Shown: one piece after another, positions 11,961 through 24,199 of the stretch | How positions within the stretch are numbered: position 1 is the stretch's first letter | Layout of the letters: each line of letters starts with the position of its first letter | Assembly: GCA_021018815.1 (NCBI GenBank) | Contig: JAITYX010000090.1 | Coordinates: forward strand, 1,639,501 to 1,703,500 | Direction: 5' to 3' | From: Talinum fruticosum | Taxonomy: Eukaryota; Streptophyta; Magnoliopsida; Caryophyllales; Talinaceae | Length of the DNA stretch: 64,000 nt | Translations under genes and position numbers: made by a program | Notes under the pieces: model-generated | The model's input: only the letters and a program-made list of their open reading frames with translations | Told to the model about the DNA's origin: nothing | Database searches by the model: none

Positions 11961-12892
11961 ATTTTTCATGTAAGTCAAATACTCCCTTTATCTAATCAAA
12001 ATTTGACCAAAAAGTTTCCTTACTTCAAAATAAATTTATTGGATCACAAATTAATTAATCCAAATCAAAATTTACCCAACCCAAATTAAAATGTTGATGA
12101 CAAACACAAAAGGCAATTCTAGCGAAACTTAAATTGAATTATTCATTATTAGATCTACTTGTAAACATGCGCAAAAGAAAAATAGAAGTTCACCCTTTAC
12201 TATGGGATAATATAGCTCAGCTAATTAGACTTAACAAGCAGGTTATTATTTTAGTCTTGTGTGGGTTAACTTCAGATAGAGTCATATTTAATTCAAATTA
12301 ATTAATTTTAGATAGATTAATCTTTAGGTAAATAAATTTATTTTATAAAAAAATAAATTTAATAAAAATATTATGATCAAATTCGGCTCAATCGAATTCA
12401 TTTTAATTTTAAATCTACTTTAGATTAACTATTTCATTTTAAGTTGAAAAGTCATCACTAAGAGTAGATTGACAAAGATGGAAGATGTTTTGTTCTATTT
12501 GAAAATGACCATTGACTTTAAAACTTGTATTTTTCTATCTCTTTCTCTCTCCCTCTCATGTACACACACGCACATATACACACTTAAAAAACACGAAAAG
12601 AGAGTTTGGGAAAAAGAAATTCAAGAACAAAATGTTCATGTCACATCACATCATATCACATCTTTGTTGAATTCCCAATCTCTAAAGAAAAAATTACAAG
12701 CTCATTTAATTGCGGCAAATTTATTTTAAAAAATAATTAGATAACTTAAGACCGAAAAGTAACACAAGAATTTGGCTAATGACTTTAAAAAGCTAATTGG
12801 TGAGACAGATAATATATATATAAATGCCAAATTCATATTATTCCTTAGGATTTTATTTGATAAATACATATTATTTTTATCTTTATTATTCA
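11961..12892. other. Intergenic, no gene seen
   Basis: AT-rich with a short CT/CA stretch near 12540-12585. No convincing gene or RNA. Confidence 0.5.
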
Positions 12893-13909
12893 ACTTAAAT
12901 TAAAGGGTGTTTGGCCTAAATTTTAAAATTATTTTTAGATTTAAAAACTGAAATTAGGCCAAACACTAATTTTTTAAAAGTGAATTTGGCAAAAAATTAC
13001 ACAGAAACGTAAACAAAGAAATAAATATTTCTATTTCTAATTTTTGAAAAACCGCAACCACCAACAATCTAATTCTCTCTCTCTTTTTTTTACTTTAATT
13101 TATCTATTCGATCACCTCTATCTCTCTCTCTCCTCTATTTTTATCTCTCTCCTCTCTATCTCTTATTTTATTTTATGTCTATCTTTTACTATAATAAATA
13201 AATAAATATTATTTTATATAAAAATAAATATTAAATAATAATTATTATGAAAATAAAATAAAAAATCAAATTATACTATAATGAATAGTGTAAACAAAAC
13301 TACGTTAAACAAGTTATTATTTAAAAATATTTTTATATAAATTAGGACAAATATTTTATAACTTCTTCAAAAATTACTTTTAGAAAAACTGTTTTTCTAA
13401 ATAAAAATAATTTTTTATAAACCGGACCAAAAAGTACCTTAGAGCATGTTTGGCCTAATTTTTTAAAATTTTTTTGTTTTTAAAAAGTATTTTTTGAAAA
13501 TTATTTTTGAAGAAAAACTTGAAGTGTTTGGCCTAAATTTTATATAAGTGTTTTTCACATAATTAATTTGTTTGGCCAAAATTTCAAAAAAGATAGAAAT
13601 AAGATATAGATAAAACAAAAATAAGAGAGAGAGGAGAGAGATAACGATAAAGGAGAGAGAAAAATTAAAATAACATAAAAAGATAGGAGAGACAGAGATA
13701 GAATAAGATTCTCGGTGGTTATTACGAATTTTTTCGTAATTAGAAACGTAAACAGCTTATTTGCTATTTCTGTTTCTGGCAGCTTTTTTCCAAAAGCGTT
13801 TTTGAAAAATAGTTTTAATTTTTTAAAAACTAGTGTTTGGCCTCACTTTTGTTTTTTGAATTTAAAAACAGTTTTAAAATCTAGGCTAAACACCCATTTA
13901 ATTTAGGTA
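12893..13909. mobile_element. ~1-kb foldback/TIR element (GTTTGGCC type)
   Basis: Left end (AAATTAAAGGGTGTTTGGCC) is mirrored at the right end (GGCTAAACACCCATTTAATT). Similarity of the arms continues inward about 200 bases, for example AGAAACGTAAACA in both arms. The interior is CT/GA-rich (near 13077-13160 and 13620-13700) without a transposase. GTTTGGCC-ended MITEs of this kind are common in plants; the superfamily is uncertain because no clean target duplication could be read. Confidence 0.7.
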
Positions 13910-14673
13910 AGATGATTTAAAATTATCAAATTATTAATAATTATTATTAATTATAAATAGTCGAGTCGAAAAATTATTGACATACATAATACATGTGTAA
14001 ATAAAAGATATAATACTAAATTACATGAATATGTAAAATAATTTTCTATTAAAAGTAAATATTAAAAAAGAGAAGTCGTAGTTTATTGTACTTTGCAATT
14101 AATTTGGTTACTTTTTTTGGGATGAATAGGATCCAAGACATTTTGAAAATATCCGTACACCCTAGGCTTATAGAGAAAAGCCAATTGTATGATAGAAAAT
14201 AACCCCACTTCACGTAACCCTAGAAAATGATAAGGATTGATTCCCGTTTTAAAAAAGAAAAAGTATAATTATATCAATAGAATATACATAAAAAGTACAT
14301 TAATATATTTTAATTAATTAATTTTATTTTCTATTTTTAAAATCTTCTTATTTTTGTGATGGTATATTATATTTAATTACATTATGTAATTAATATAAAT
14401 GTTAATTTAATATTTATTTTATAAATGTGGTTAAAGTGATTGTTTTGAAAATTTCCATTGCCTTTATAGCCCTTTGTTTCAACACGACTCTATGTTTTCC
14501 TTTTTTTTATTTTTTATTTTTTACCACAAGCCTAGAGTCATAGATTGGTTGACAAGGAGAGAGAAAGAATTGTTGACCTGATCCCAGTTTGCAGACGAGC
14601 CCCAGAGATGATACTGAGCCTCAAAAGTTTTAACTGTACATCATTTGGGGTGATTTGCTAAGAATTATGGCTC
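13910..14673. other. Intergenic, no gene seen
   Basis: AT-rich DNA without recognisable features. Confidence 0.4.
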
Positions 14674-15142
14674 TAATGAGTAAACAGAACAGGCCAGGTT
14701 GGCGCTTGACTCGGTTATAATTTAGCTCAACTCAAGCTCAACGTTAAAACTTAGGCTCAGGCTCGGTTCAAGCTCGGGCTCAATTTGGGCTCGGGTTTTT
14801 TTTGGATTTTTCTTAAAAAGTTTTTAAATTTAAGGTTATAATAGAAATTAAATTCTATATTTTTGTATTAGATTCTAAAAATAAGGGTTTGAAAATTTTT
14901 TGGTGATTTTAGAGGTAATTTTATACTTTTCACACAAGTATTTTTAGAAAAAAATTATTTAGCCTAAACCGAGCCTAACCGAGCCGAACAGGGTTGAACC
15001 TTGTTGAGCTTGGGCTTGACTCAATATGCCTTCGAACCGGCTCGGACTCAACTCGGGTTCGGTTTGACTAGAGCCCTAGCTGAACTTTGACCAAGTGGAG
15101 CTCGAGCACTCGTCGAGCCGGCTCGGTTCATTTACATTCCTA
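14674..15142. mobile_element. MITE rich in GCTCG/CGAGC words
   Basis: Subterminal clusters of GGCTCGGTTCAAGCTCGGGC and its complement flank an AT core. The right end (reverse complement TAGGAATGTAAATGAACCG) matches the left end imperfectly. A second copy in the opposite orientation spans 43842-46240 and is split by a solo LTR. No coding sequence. Confidence 0.6.
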
Positions 15143-15414
15143 GTCGTATATATCTCCAAGTTTCCTAATATACAGGGGTAAAATTTTAATTTAAAATATT
15201 CTTATTGTTGTCTAAAAATTTCTTTGTATGTTTTTTTATACGGCTATTTATTATGTGTGAAAATAAATGATAAAATTATTGATTGAAAGTTATACATGTA
15301 CAATAAGCATTGTACTCAAATAAATATACAAGTGAAACAATAAAATGGACCTTTAAATCAAACACACTAATAGTCGTCTTCTACCCATCATTATTTTCTA
15401 AACCCCAATCTCTA

Positions 15415-18400
15415 ATGACTCGTGCTTTGTGCGAAGCGTAAGAGAAGAACACCGAGCACCTGTTTTTCAGTGTCCACACACTAGATGGCCGAGGGAGAGG
15501 ATACTCAAATGGATACAATGCCATCATAAACCCCAATCTCTAATTCCGTGGCATAGATGGCTAACACAAACTAGGAAAACAGGAGTACATGGAAGCTTGA
15601 TTAAATGTGTGAGTGTTGCAGTGATCCACCGGACTTGGAGGGACAGGATCGAGGCAATTTTCAACCGGAGGAAATGTAACACCCCTAGACCCACCCTAGG
15701 AGTATTACATGCCGGGGTTCCTCGGGAGGAACCCCTAAGGCCGCTTAAGTTCTCAACTTGGGGTTAATAACCCTTTCTTAGATTGGCGGAAGCGTGGTTC
15801 TAGGTTTTCGAAGGTTTTTTCGGGATTTCGGCAGAGTTTCCTCTCGTAATATGGCTAATCCCATAGGCTTAAAGCCTTAACCCCGCACGTTTCGCAATCT
15901 TAAACTCAACGAGCCACACGCTCGGAGTAACACAACACGTAATCAACGAGCCACACGCTCGGAGTATTCACATAGGGCTTTTACATTCATAGTCAAAACT
16001 AAATTCATATACAACCAGTCTTTACAACATCTTTACAAACAAAGGACAGGAAAACATGCGGTAAGTCCGACATCTCCTATTCGTCTCGCTATTTCCAAAA
16101 GCCAAAGGCGACTCCCGCGACCTTAACTTCAGTACTCGAAATGTTGGTGAGGTCATGAGCTCCACTAGCCTAGTGAATAATTCAAACCCAACCCCGGTTT
16201 CACTTTGCACATTAGTTCATTAACAAACACACGTAAGTTCACAATTCATTAATAACATGCGATTCGGATCATACGTGCTTAAGACATGCGAGATTCTAAA
16301 CTTACCAACTTGTCGAGAAACATAATGACATCACTTATTCATGAATTCAATCAAACATGCTTCATTCGTCTTCCTACGAGAGTAAGTCATAGACTCATTC
16401 ATCATGCAAATCATTCATCACGTAAGTCATATCTTGATTCTTATCGTATTCATTTCTTATGAAATCGGGATTCGTTCATCTCTTCATTCTTCTTCTTAAG
16501 TTCAATCATGCATTTCGTAAATCATCGATTCGTTCTTACTTGTTCGTCATGCATGATCATTCGTTTCTTCGTATCATAATTCTTTTAAGTCTTCTTAGTT
16601 TCGAAAGGAAAGAAGATTTATGCTATGCTCTAAAGACCTAGTTCTTGGAGCCAAAATAATTCGTCGGCTCAGTTCTTGGAGGCGAATAATTTGTGGCCTC
16701 GAGGCAAAATAATTCGTGGCCTCGAGGCAGCCTCCCTTCCCCGAAGAACGCATACTGTCAATAATTCGTAGAAGCAAAATAATTTGTGGTTTCGGGTTGA
16801 CAGACACTTCTATGGCCATAGCTTCGAGAGGGTTCTTTAATTCGTGGGGTCTTAGATCAATAACACAATCCTTTCTCCCTTCTTTAGTTCTTTATTTTCT
16901 TATCTTCTTATTACTTATTCAAGAGATGCACTTAATTCATATAATTCATGCTCAACGCATTCATACGTAACTTCTTCAAAACATGCAATTCACATAAGCA
17001 AGTTTCGACTCAAGTATAATTAATTCATTTCACATACGCATGCTTATGTCATTTACACTCGATGTAATTCAGGATAAACACATAATCACATGAACATACC
17101 ACTTATGATTTCTAATCGACGAATTTCTCGTTTTCATGATCACGTCTTATCGCGTTTAAGTGGTTAATGGTTCTATAACTTTTATTAATCAATATATATC
17201 TTTTAATCTAGCCACATAGCTTCTTAAATCTCAGTTCTTAATTCAGTTACTCACTTAGTTCCGATTTTGCTCAAAACAGGACATTTTCACTTAAAATTGC
17301 ATATCTTCCAATCTACTCATCCAAAGCATACCAAATTTTACAGGAAATTTCCACAAATTGTCATGAAACTGCAGTAAAATTTTCAGGAAATTTGGGCTAC
17401 ACATGAATTCACAGAAATTCGGATAGCATGCATAATTACCGAAAATCTGCACAAGTCATGAACTTAACTTTATGATTTTTCTCCCTAATTTTGTTCAAGC
17501 TAATCTCATCCAATTCTCAACAATCATGCTCAATAATACTTAAATATCATAAATTCAGAACTAGATATCACATAATCACAACATGCTCTTTGATTCATGG
17601 GTTGCTAGTTTCGTAAATTTAGGCCTCTAACTTCTTCAATTAACTTAGGGTTTCCAATTTCATACTTCGAATTCATGTTCAATCCACCTAATTCATTTTA
17701 TTTTAGATGATGAATTCAGATTACTCACCTTGAATTCTTAGAGGTTCTAAGAATTTCAGTTTTGGAAGGTTTCGAATTGGGTTTCAATTTCGTTTCCTCC
17801 TTCCCTTTCTTCTTCTCGATTCCCCCTTCCTTCTTTTTCACGGCGCCCGCTTCTTCTACCTTCGCTCAAACTCTCGCTGTCTCTCTCTGCTCTGTTGTTT
17901 CGGGTTCTCAAACCCCTGGCCTCAGCTCTGTTTGGTCTCGCCGGCTCCTCTTCGCGCCGCCGGCCGTGTAGGCACATCGTGCTCCTCTTCTTCTCTCGTC
18001 CCTGCGCCGGCTCTCGTTGTCCTCTCGCTTTCCTCTCGCTTCCGCGTTCTTTCGTTCCCCTTCCTTCTTCCGCTCTGCTCGGCCTCCCGAGCCCTCGCTC
18101 TCCCTTCGCTCACCGGCGGCGGCATCCTCGCCGTTCAGGCGGCCACAGTCGCCGGCTCTCGCGCTTTCTCCCTCTCTCTCTCGCCTCTGCTTCTTTTCAT
18201 TTTGCTCGCTTCTAATCTTTTCCCGTTCTCTTCTTCTGCTCCTTTCCTTCTATGTCTCAGTCCCATTCTCTCTCTTCTTCTCCTAATTACACATAATGGC
18301 TTTGCTCGCCTAATTCCAATTGGACCCCTCTCTCTCTTTGCTTAATTCCTTGCCGCCTTCCTCCTCAATGCCAGCCATCCTTCTTCATTTCTCATTTCCT

Positions 18401-18852
18401 TTTCTTTTTATTTTAATTGGGGCCAAGTAGCTTCACAAGGCCCAATGTAGCTAGCCCACGCTCGGGTTTCAGTTCTCGACTTCTAATTCCGACTCGGAAA
18501 AATTAATAATTCACTTAATTTAATAATTTCGAATTTTTCTCTTAACTTTTAATAATTTAATTTACTAGCAAGAAAACGCCTGAAATTTCGGGGTCTTACA
18601 GAAACTCGTCATAGAAATCTCGATCGAAACTTTAGAAACACCATGATTAATAAGTTTAGTTTCCGTGCTCAACATAGTATGATGTATAGGGATTGAAAAC
18701 AGTTTATAACCGAAGAAAATACGGGGCTTGATAAATAGAAGAACCCTTCCGAGAAGGTGGCTTCTATTATTAAGCATCCCTATTTGTATATACCTATGTA
18801 TTTAGGCAATTGGAGAATGCAATGAAAAGCTTTGTCTTTGTCCAAAAAAAAA
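15415..18852 (+). mobile_element. LINE 3' end (zinc-knuckle tail), split by a solo LTR
   Basis: 15415-15674 encodes the cysteine-rich tail of a plant L1-type reverse transcriptase (CEAEE-type lead, then EHLFFQCP-like and RILKWIQ-like segments, ending IFNRRK) with at least one frameshift near 15440. The solo LTR then interrupts it. Removing the LTR and one copy of the GAAA duplication lets the frame continue LVIEISIETLETP to a stop, followed by a 3' UTR and an A-run at about 18843-18852, the usual L1 poly-A tail. The 5' part of the LINE is missing. Confidence 0.7.
15675..18600 (-). mobile_element. Solo LTR, 2.9 kb, inserted in a LINE
   Basis: Plus strand runs from TGTAACACCCC to GGGGTCTTACA, an 11-base terminal inverted repeat with one mismatch, bordered by GAAA on both sides (15671-15674 and 18601-18604). 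There is no internal gag-pol and no second LTR, so it is a solo LTR left by recombination. The minus orientation is inferred because the TGTAAGACCCC end matches the usual LTR start. The TGTAA-CCCC termini and length suggest a Ty3/gypsy chromovirus (Tekay-like), but this is a guess. Open frames at 17.76-18.35 kb lie in its CT-rich part and are not credited as genes. Confidence 0.8.
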
Positions 18853-19058
18853 TCATTATTTTCTAATATAACCTTTATTAAAGATTCACAAATTTTATGT
18901 AACCTTTTCATAAAAATATTAATTTTTAGTGTAATTCTAACTATAGCAAAGTGGTGAAGTGTTGAATGGAAAGTCAGAAGGCATATAACAAAAACACTCC
19001 AACACCAATCAAAAGCAGAACAATGACAACTTCACAATTATCTAATGAGATGACACAA

Positions 19059-19166
19059 TGTAATGTCCCGTCCCTAAGAAAATAATTAACTTTAAATACA
19101 TTCAAGATTAGCATGAGTGCGTGCATTTCAAATTCCAAAATTTCCATATTACATGTGTGTTTGTAC

Positions 19167-19225
<59 letters not shown>

Positions 19226-20961
19226 ATTGTTGCTTAAATGCAGGAACCGAATGATGACAACGACGACGCACGAACATACTCTATAAATTTCAATGATTCA
19301 AAAGATAATTAACACTATTACGTAGCTAATTTATTTTGAGTTCTAAAAATTCTTAAACAAATAAAATTATTATAATTTCTGTAAACTTAATATTACTAAA
19401 AATAAAATTCTTAGATTAAGATAAGCCTAATGAGAAAGATAGTAATAAACTTGGAGGATTAAGAAAATAATGAGGATGAGTGAGTTGGATTAGGTTGAGT
19501 ACTAAGGAGAAATGGGCCAGAGAAGGGTTTAGGTCGGATGGCCCATTGCAAGAGGGGAGCAGAGGGAGGATAAAAACTTAAGGAAACCTAAAGCTGTCAT
19601 TTTTTTCCTAAACCTAAAACCTGATAATCGACAAACCTCCTCTCTCTCTCTCTGACCCCGACGCCTGCCTTGCTCTCGCCCCACCTCCACCTCCACCTCC
19701 ACCACCGACCAACAGCACCAGCGGCTCTCCGTACGCGCCGATCGCCACCACCGGCTAGCTACCGGCACCACCACCATCATCTTCACCGGGTTCCTCATCA
19801 AACACCTAACAACTCATCCTTTCCTTCGCTTGCCTCTTCCGCCTCCTTCTTTATCTTCGTCTCAGCCACCAGAGACGCCACCCTAACACCACCGACAACC
19901 ACCGCCACCTTCTACCGCCCCACTGTCACCACCCCAGCCGCCGAACGCCAGCACACCGCCGGTTGTGCTCCTGTTTTGCGCCTGCTTCTGCCCAGATTCT
20001 GTCCAGTTTGGTCGCGCCTTCTTTGGTCCTCAAGCCCTGTCCGGCTTCAGCCGTCTTCTACCGGTCACCAGCGCCGTTCGCCGCTCCCGGTGACTGCTTC
20101 TTCTGCGGCCGACTGCTCCGTTTCATTAGCCCGGGTCTTCAACCCTCTAACTTTCAACCACCTCAAAACCCCTCAAAAATTAACCCCCTTCACCTTGGTT
20201 CTTAGGGTAATTTTTCAGATTCAGTCAGTTCTTTTAATTTAATTTCTTAAAGTAAATTTCAGATTTAGTTCTGTTAATTTAGTTTCTAGATTCAGTTCTT
20301 CAGTATTTTTTAATTTAATTATTTAAGTTGTAATTGGTTATTCTTTTTCTGTTTGGAGATTAAAGTTGGGTTATGACATGTATGTGGTTGATTCATGGAG
20401 TTTGGGAGGAATTGATGACAAGTGATGATATCTGGACATATTGAGATTGAAGAAAAAAATTATGGACACTTTCTGGACAAAGGACACTCAGGAAGTAATT
20501 CTGAGTCAGGAATTGCTTTTGGTTAGTTTAAGTGATTATTTGACCTAATGAGAAGACTGGGAGAAAAGTTAAGGATGTATGGGTTTGTGAAACTGAAGTA
20601 ATATGAGACATTTAGAAAATAAGTTCATGACAGAATGAATAAAGGTAATTGCATAGTGAAATAACTAATAACAGTAATTAAAAGTAAACCCTTTCTTAAC
20701 TTTAAAAATAATCATTATCACTACCATTTATTAATAGAATTTTGTAGAGAATGAGGAAATATTGTTTAATGTTAACATATACATATATTTATGTATACAA
20801 CTTATAAAAGAAATTAGTAAATAAACTTTGTGGGTTAGAAATAATCTTAATATTATTAAGAAGAAAATTATGTATATTGAAGTAAAATATGTGCAAAAAT
20901 AAACGTATATATATGTTTATGTATGTAGTTAAAAAGAAAACTTTATATATTTTTGAGGTTG

Positions 20962-20994
<33 letters not shown>

Positions 20995-22032
20995 TATGCA
21001 TTGTATAAAATAAGATAAATAAATCATATATATAAACTAAAGTCACCGTTAGTACTCTTTAGCAAAAGATAACTTTATTAATTTTCATTTCAAGTATTTT
21101 GAAGTGATTTAATAAGTAAATAAGAAATAAAAATTCAGTTCATTAATAAAACTTTTATATTCTTACTTAAGGTCATCAAGCGTCGTCGTCGTGCGTTCAT
21201 TTGGGTTCCGCCCAAAAAGAAAAAGAAGGAGAAACATTAGCACAAGGTACATTCATTGATCGTGCCCTTCAATGTTTTATTTACAAATCAAGGCCGGATA
21301 TGACCAACATTAACAACAATAAGGAATTGTTTGCAAATAATATTTGTCATTGTTAATATGGACCCGCCCATTAAGTGCCATTATTTGGTACGCCTAATAT
21401 TCGAGTTGGTAACACCGTAATCGTTAACCGCCTTTAATCGGACTATCCGATCGGTGCAGGTGTGTGCACATGCGTTTAGGGAAACCCGATGATCGTAAAA
21501 GGGATCCATTCGGATAATTAATTAGCAACCGTTTTACATTGTTCACTCTCCCTCATTTACAAATGAATTGAAATACATGCACTCAACTCAATTATTTCAT
21601 AACTTTTATTTTACTCGCATGATAGTGAACGTATTGAGTTTCGAATCACATTGCGAAAATATTTTCCTTATTTTGTTTTAGGTAAAAATAGTGAAGACGG
21701 CAGGTCATAGAAGAATCGTGTTCAAAGCTTAGGGACTCGGCTCGCCATGATAGCCTTTTGGAGACTAGTACGCATTGTCATGGGTTAGAGCTAGTGAATG
21801 TTGGGTTACCTTGTACTTTTGTCGGCTTTGTACATATTGCAGTTTCCTTTGGTTGTTGATCTGTTAAAGTAGTGTAATCTCTTAAATTGTTTAGTATCTC
21901 GACTTCCGACTGCCTTGCCCTTTCCGATGGTAAGGGCGGCGGTGACGACTCCTAACCCTCTTTCCACTGCGCTAATCACTGGTTAGCGGGTTGCTTAGCC
22001 TAAATTAGTGATTACGGATTGGGGACGTTACA
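19059..22032 (+). mobile_element. Solo LTR, 3.0 kb, with perfect 5-bp target duplication
   Basis: Begins TGTAATGTCCC and ends GGGGACGTTACA, flanked by exact CACAA duplications (19054-19058 and 22033-22037). No internal coding domain, hence a solo LTR. A likely promoter lies near 19569 (GGATAAAAACTT) just before a CT-rich, proline/histidine-rich open frame (19670-20242) that would be the transcribed LTR leader rather than a gene. Plus orientation is inferred from the TATA-like box and termini. The similar length and ends suggest the same broad lineage as the LTR at 15675. Confidence 0.85.
19175..19222. repeat. (TA)n microsatellite in LTR
   Basis: About 24 TA units inside the solo LTR at 19059-22032; a shorter TA run lies at about 20963-20991. 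Confidence 0.95.
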
Positions 22033-22653
22033 CACAAACTGAATGGGGATATGTAAAACTCCATTTTGAAGGATACCCAAAAAAAAAAAAAAAAAAGAAA
22101 CTACTCCACATTTTATGACAAATTAGTTTTATTATACAAGGTATCAAAGTTCTCATTTGTGACACTAATGGGGTTAAATCCAACATATTTTAAGAAAGCA
22201 AATTACTATGTAGATGGGATGGAGCTATCGGTGCTCGCATATGCATTATTCTGCCCACTATTAGCATATGCAAAATAATATGTATCTTATTACAAGACAA
22301 CTCTTGAGTTTTTTTTTTTTTAATTCAAAAGTTATTTTACCAACATATTTTAATACTTAATTGCTTGTCATGTTAAAAAAAGGGGGAAAATACCGTCGCG
22401 CACTTATAGCTACTAGACTCAACTCAAGTGATGGGACTGAAACAATGCATTGTAAGAAATTTTCTTGATTTGAGCTAATATTACCCCTTTTTTTGATAAA
22501 AAATAGATATAATTGAAGCATACAATAATGATATATAGTGAGTCATATAAGCTCCCTAGATCTTTTATTTGCAATTGTGTCCCTTATAAATCATTTTAGT
22601 TTTTCCCTTTCCTAAATTTGGTAAGCCTTTTTCATTTCTTGTCCCTTTAAAAA
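22033..22653. other. Intergenic, no gene seen
   Basis: Contains an A-run at 22079-22096 and a stretch near 22226-22300 resembling the dispersed repeat at 33.3 and 41.5 kb (AAAATAATATGTATCTTATTACAAG-type words). No gene. Confidence 0.4.
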
Positions 22654-23774
22654 CAAAAAACTATGCTCGAGATACCCTCAGTTCTTGTAAAACTATTTTT
22701 TAGACCCCAAGTTCGAAAAATGATTCTAAATCCCCTAAATTATGTGTAAACTATATTCTTGGCCCAAATCCGACTGATGACGTAAGAAAACCGGATGTTT
22801 AGGCGGGAATTTTCAAAATTTGATTTGAAAGCCCCAAAATACCCCTTTGAATTAATTCCCCCTCTCGCTCTTTCTCTTGACCTACCCCGTTACTCACTTC
22901 TTCTTCTAATTCTCTACTTTCTCTCTCTCTTCAACCCAACCCAACGGGTATAAACCTAGAGAACCGAGAGATAAAACCCTAAACTCGGAAAGTGAAGTCC
23001 TCAAAAATCATAGAAGAAGATCAACATAATCATTGTTGTTTAAAGGGAGAGATGTGAAAGTGATTCAATACGTAGCTTTATCAATGGCAGAGCGAGCTAT
23101 TGAGAAAGTACCTAGATAACTCGCCTTCGATTTCGACTACTTTCGGAGCTCAATTTGGTCCCCTTTAGTCCCTCGATTCAATTCTTTCTCCTGTTTGACG
23201 TCCAAATCCCCAAATTTGGAGAGGAAGCTTCGTTCGACAACGGCTGCAAGGTGTTCGACAAAATTTCCAGCTACGAATCAACAAGAAGATATGTGCTTAC
23301 GGGGTGGATCCGAACTCCAAGTTTTAGAAAAAGAAAAAGATGGTGATGGGGGCTAAGTTCAATGCTGACCTTTCGATTTGCCTCGTTCATTTCATTGCCA
23401 CATATAAAACGGTGAGCGAGAGCAACAAAAAGGGGATGGAGGGAGACCGAGAATGAGCCAAAGCGGAGACATAGAGAGAAGAGTGTACAGGGCGACCGAA
23501 AATGAGACAGAAGGCGAGAGAACGAGAGAAACATATAGCAGGGGATGAGAGAGGGCGAAGAAGCGAGAGAAGATGAACCGAGAGAGCGAGCAGGGGATGA
23601 TAGAGGGAAGAAGGAGACAAATGAGGGGTATTATAGACATTTTATATTTCCGGGTCGGAATTGGGTCTTAAATATAGTTTACACATAATTTAGGGGATTT
23701 AGAATCATTTTTCAGAACTTAGGGTCTAAAAAATAGTTTTACGAGAACCGAGGGTACCTCAGCGTAGTTTTTTG
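22654..23774. mobile_element. Long-TIR DNA element, ~1.1 kb
   Basis: The left about 130 bases (from CAAAAAACTATGCTCGAGAT) are almost a perfect reverse complement of the right about 125 bases (ending AGCGTAGTTTTTTG). Shared inner words include AAACTATTTTTTAGACCC and TAAATTATGTGTAAACTAT. The interior carries CT-rich DNA, a short open frame at 23155-23346 and GA-rich DNA. Long TIRs around unrelated sequence resemble non-autonomous Mutator-like elements, but no clean target duplication was found. Confidence 0.7.
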
Positions 23775-24199
23775 CTTTGAAAACTCCTTTAATGGCAATT
23801 TCTTTTACAAAAGGTAGACAACTTGTATCATCATCTTCAACCTTAACATGCTACAATTCAACTGCAATTTTCAAATCAAGGGAAGTATTAACTAGGGAAT
23901 ATATATTCTTTGAGTATCTAGGAAGATCATTATCTTGTGCAAAATACTATTATGCTTAACATAGAATCTTATAATTAATAGGAAAATTATATTCTAATAT
24001 TTAGTCATTATTTATCCATAAATAGTGATAAAACTCGACCTTTGACACATTATTATTGTAATTGTCTTACAATAGGTTATATATCATTTTGTAATTTTAA
24101 TATGCATATAATTTCACCTTTAATATTACAACACATTTTGCAGAAGTGTTCTCTTCCATTGGTACTTATTCCTCCCCCCCAACCCTCAAACACCTTACC

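Noticed and set aside
17762..18345. Several overlapping open frames of 69-137 codons
   Set aside because: They occupy the CT-rich part of the solo LTR at 15675-18600, overlap one another in different frames and strands and encode low-complexity sequence.
19670..20242. 190-codon open frame rich in proline, histidine and serine
   Set aside because: Lies wholly inside a solo LTR with a perfect target duplication, is low-complexity and has no recognisable domain; more likely transcribed LTR leader than a gene.
15675..22032. Two LTRs 0.46 kb apart as the ends of one retrotransposon
   Set aside because: Each has its own target duplication, the ends differ in sequence, and the gap contains a LINE tail rather than gag-pol.
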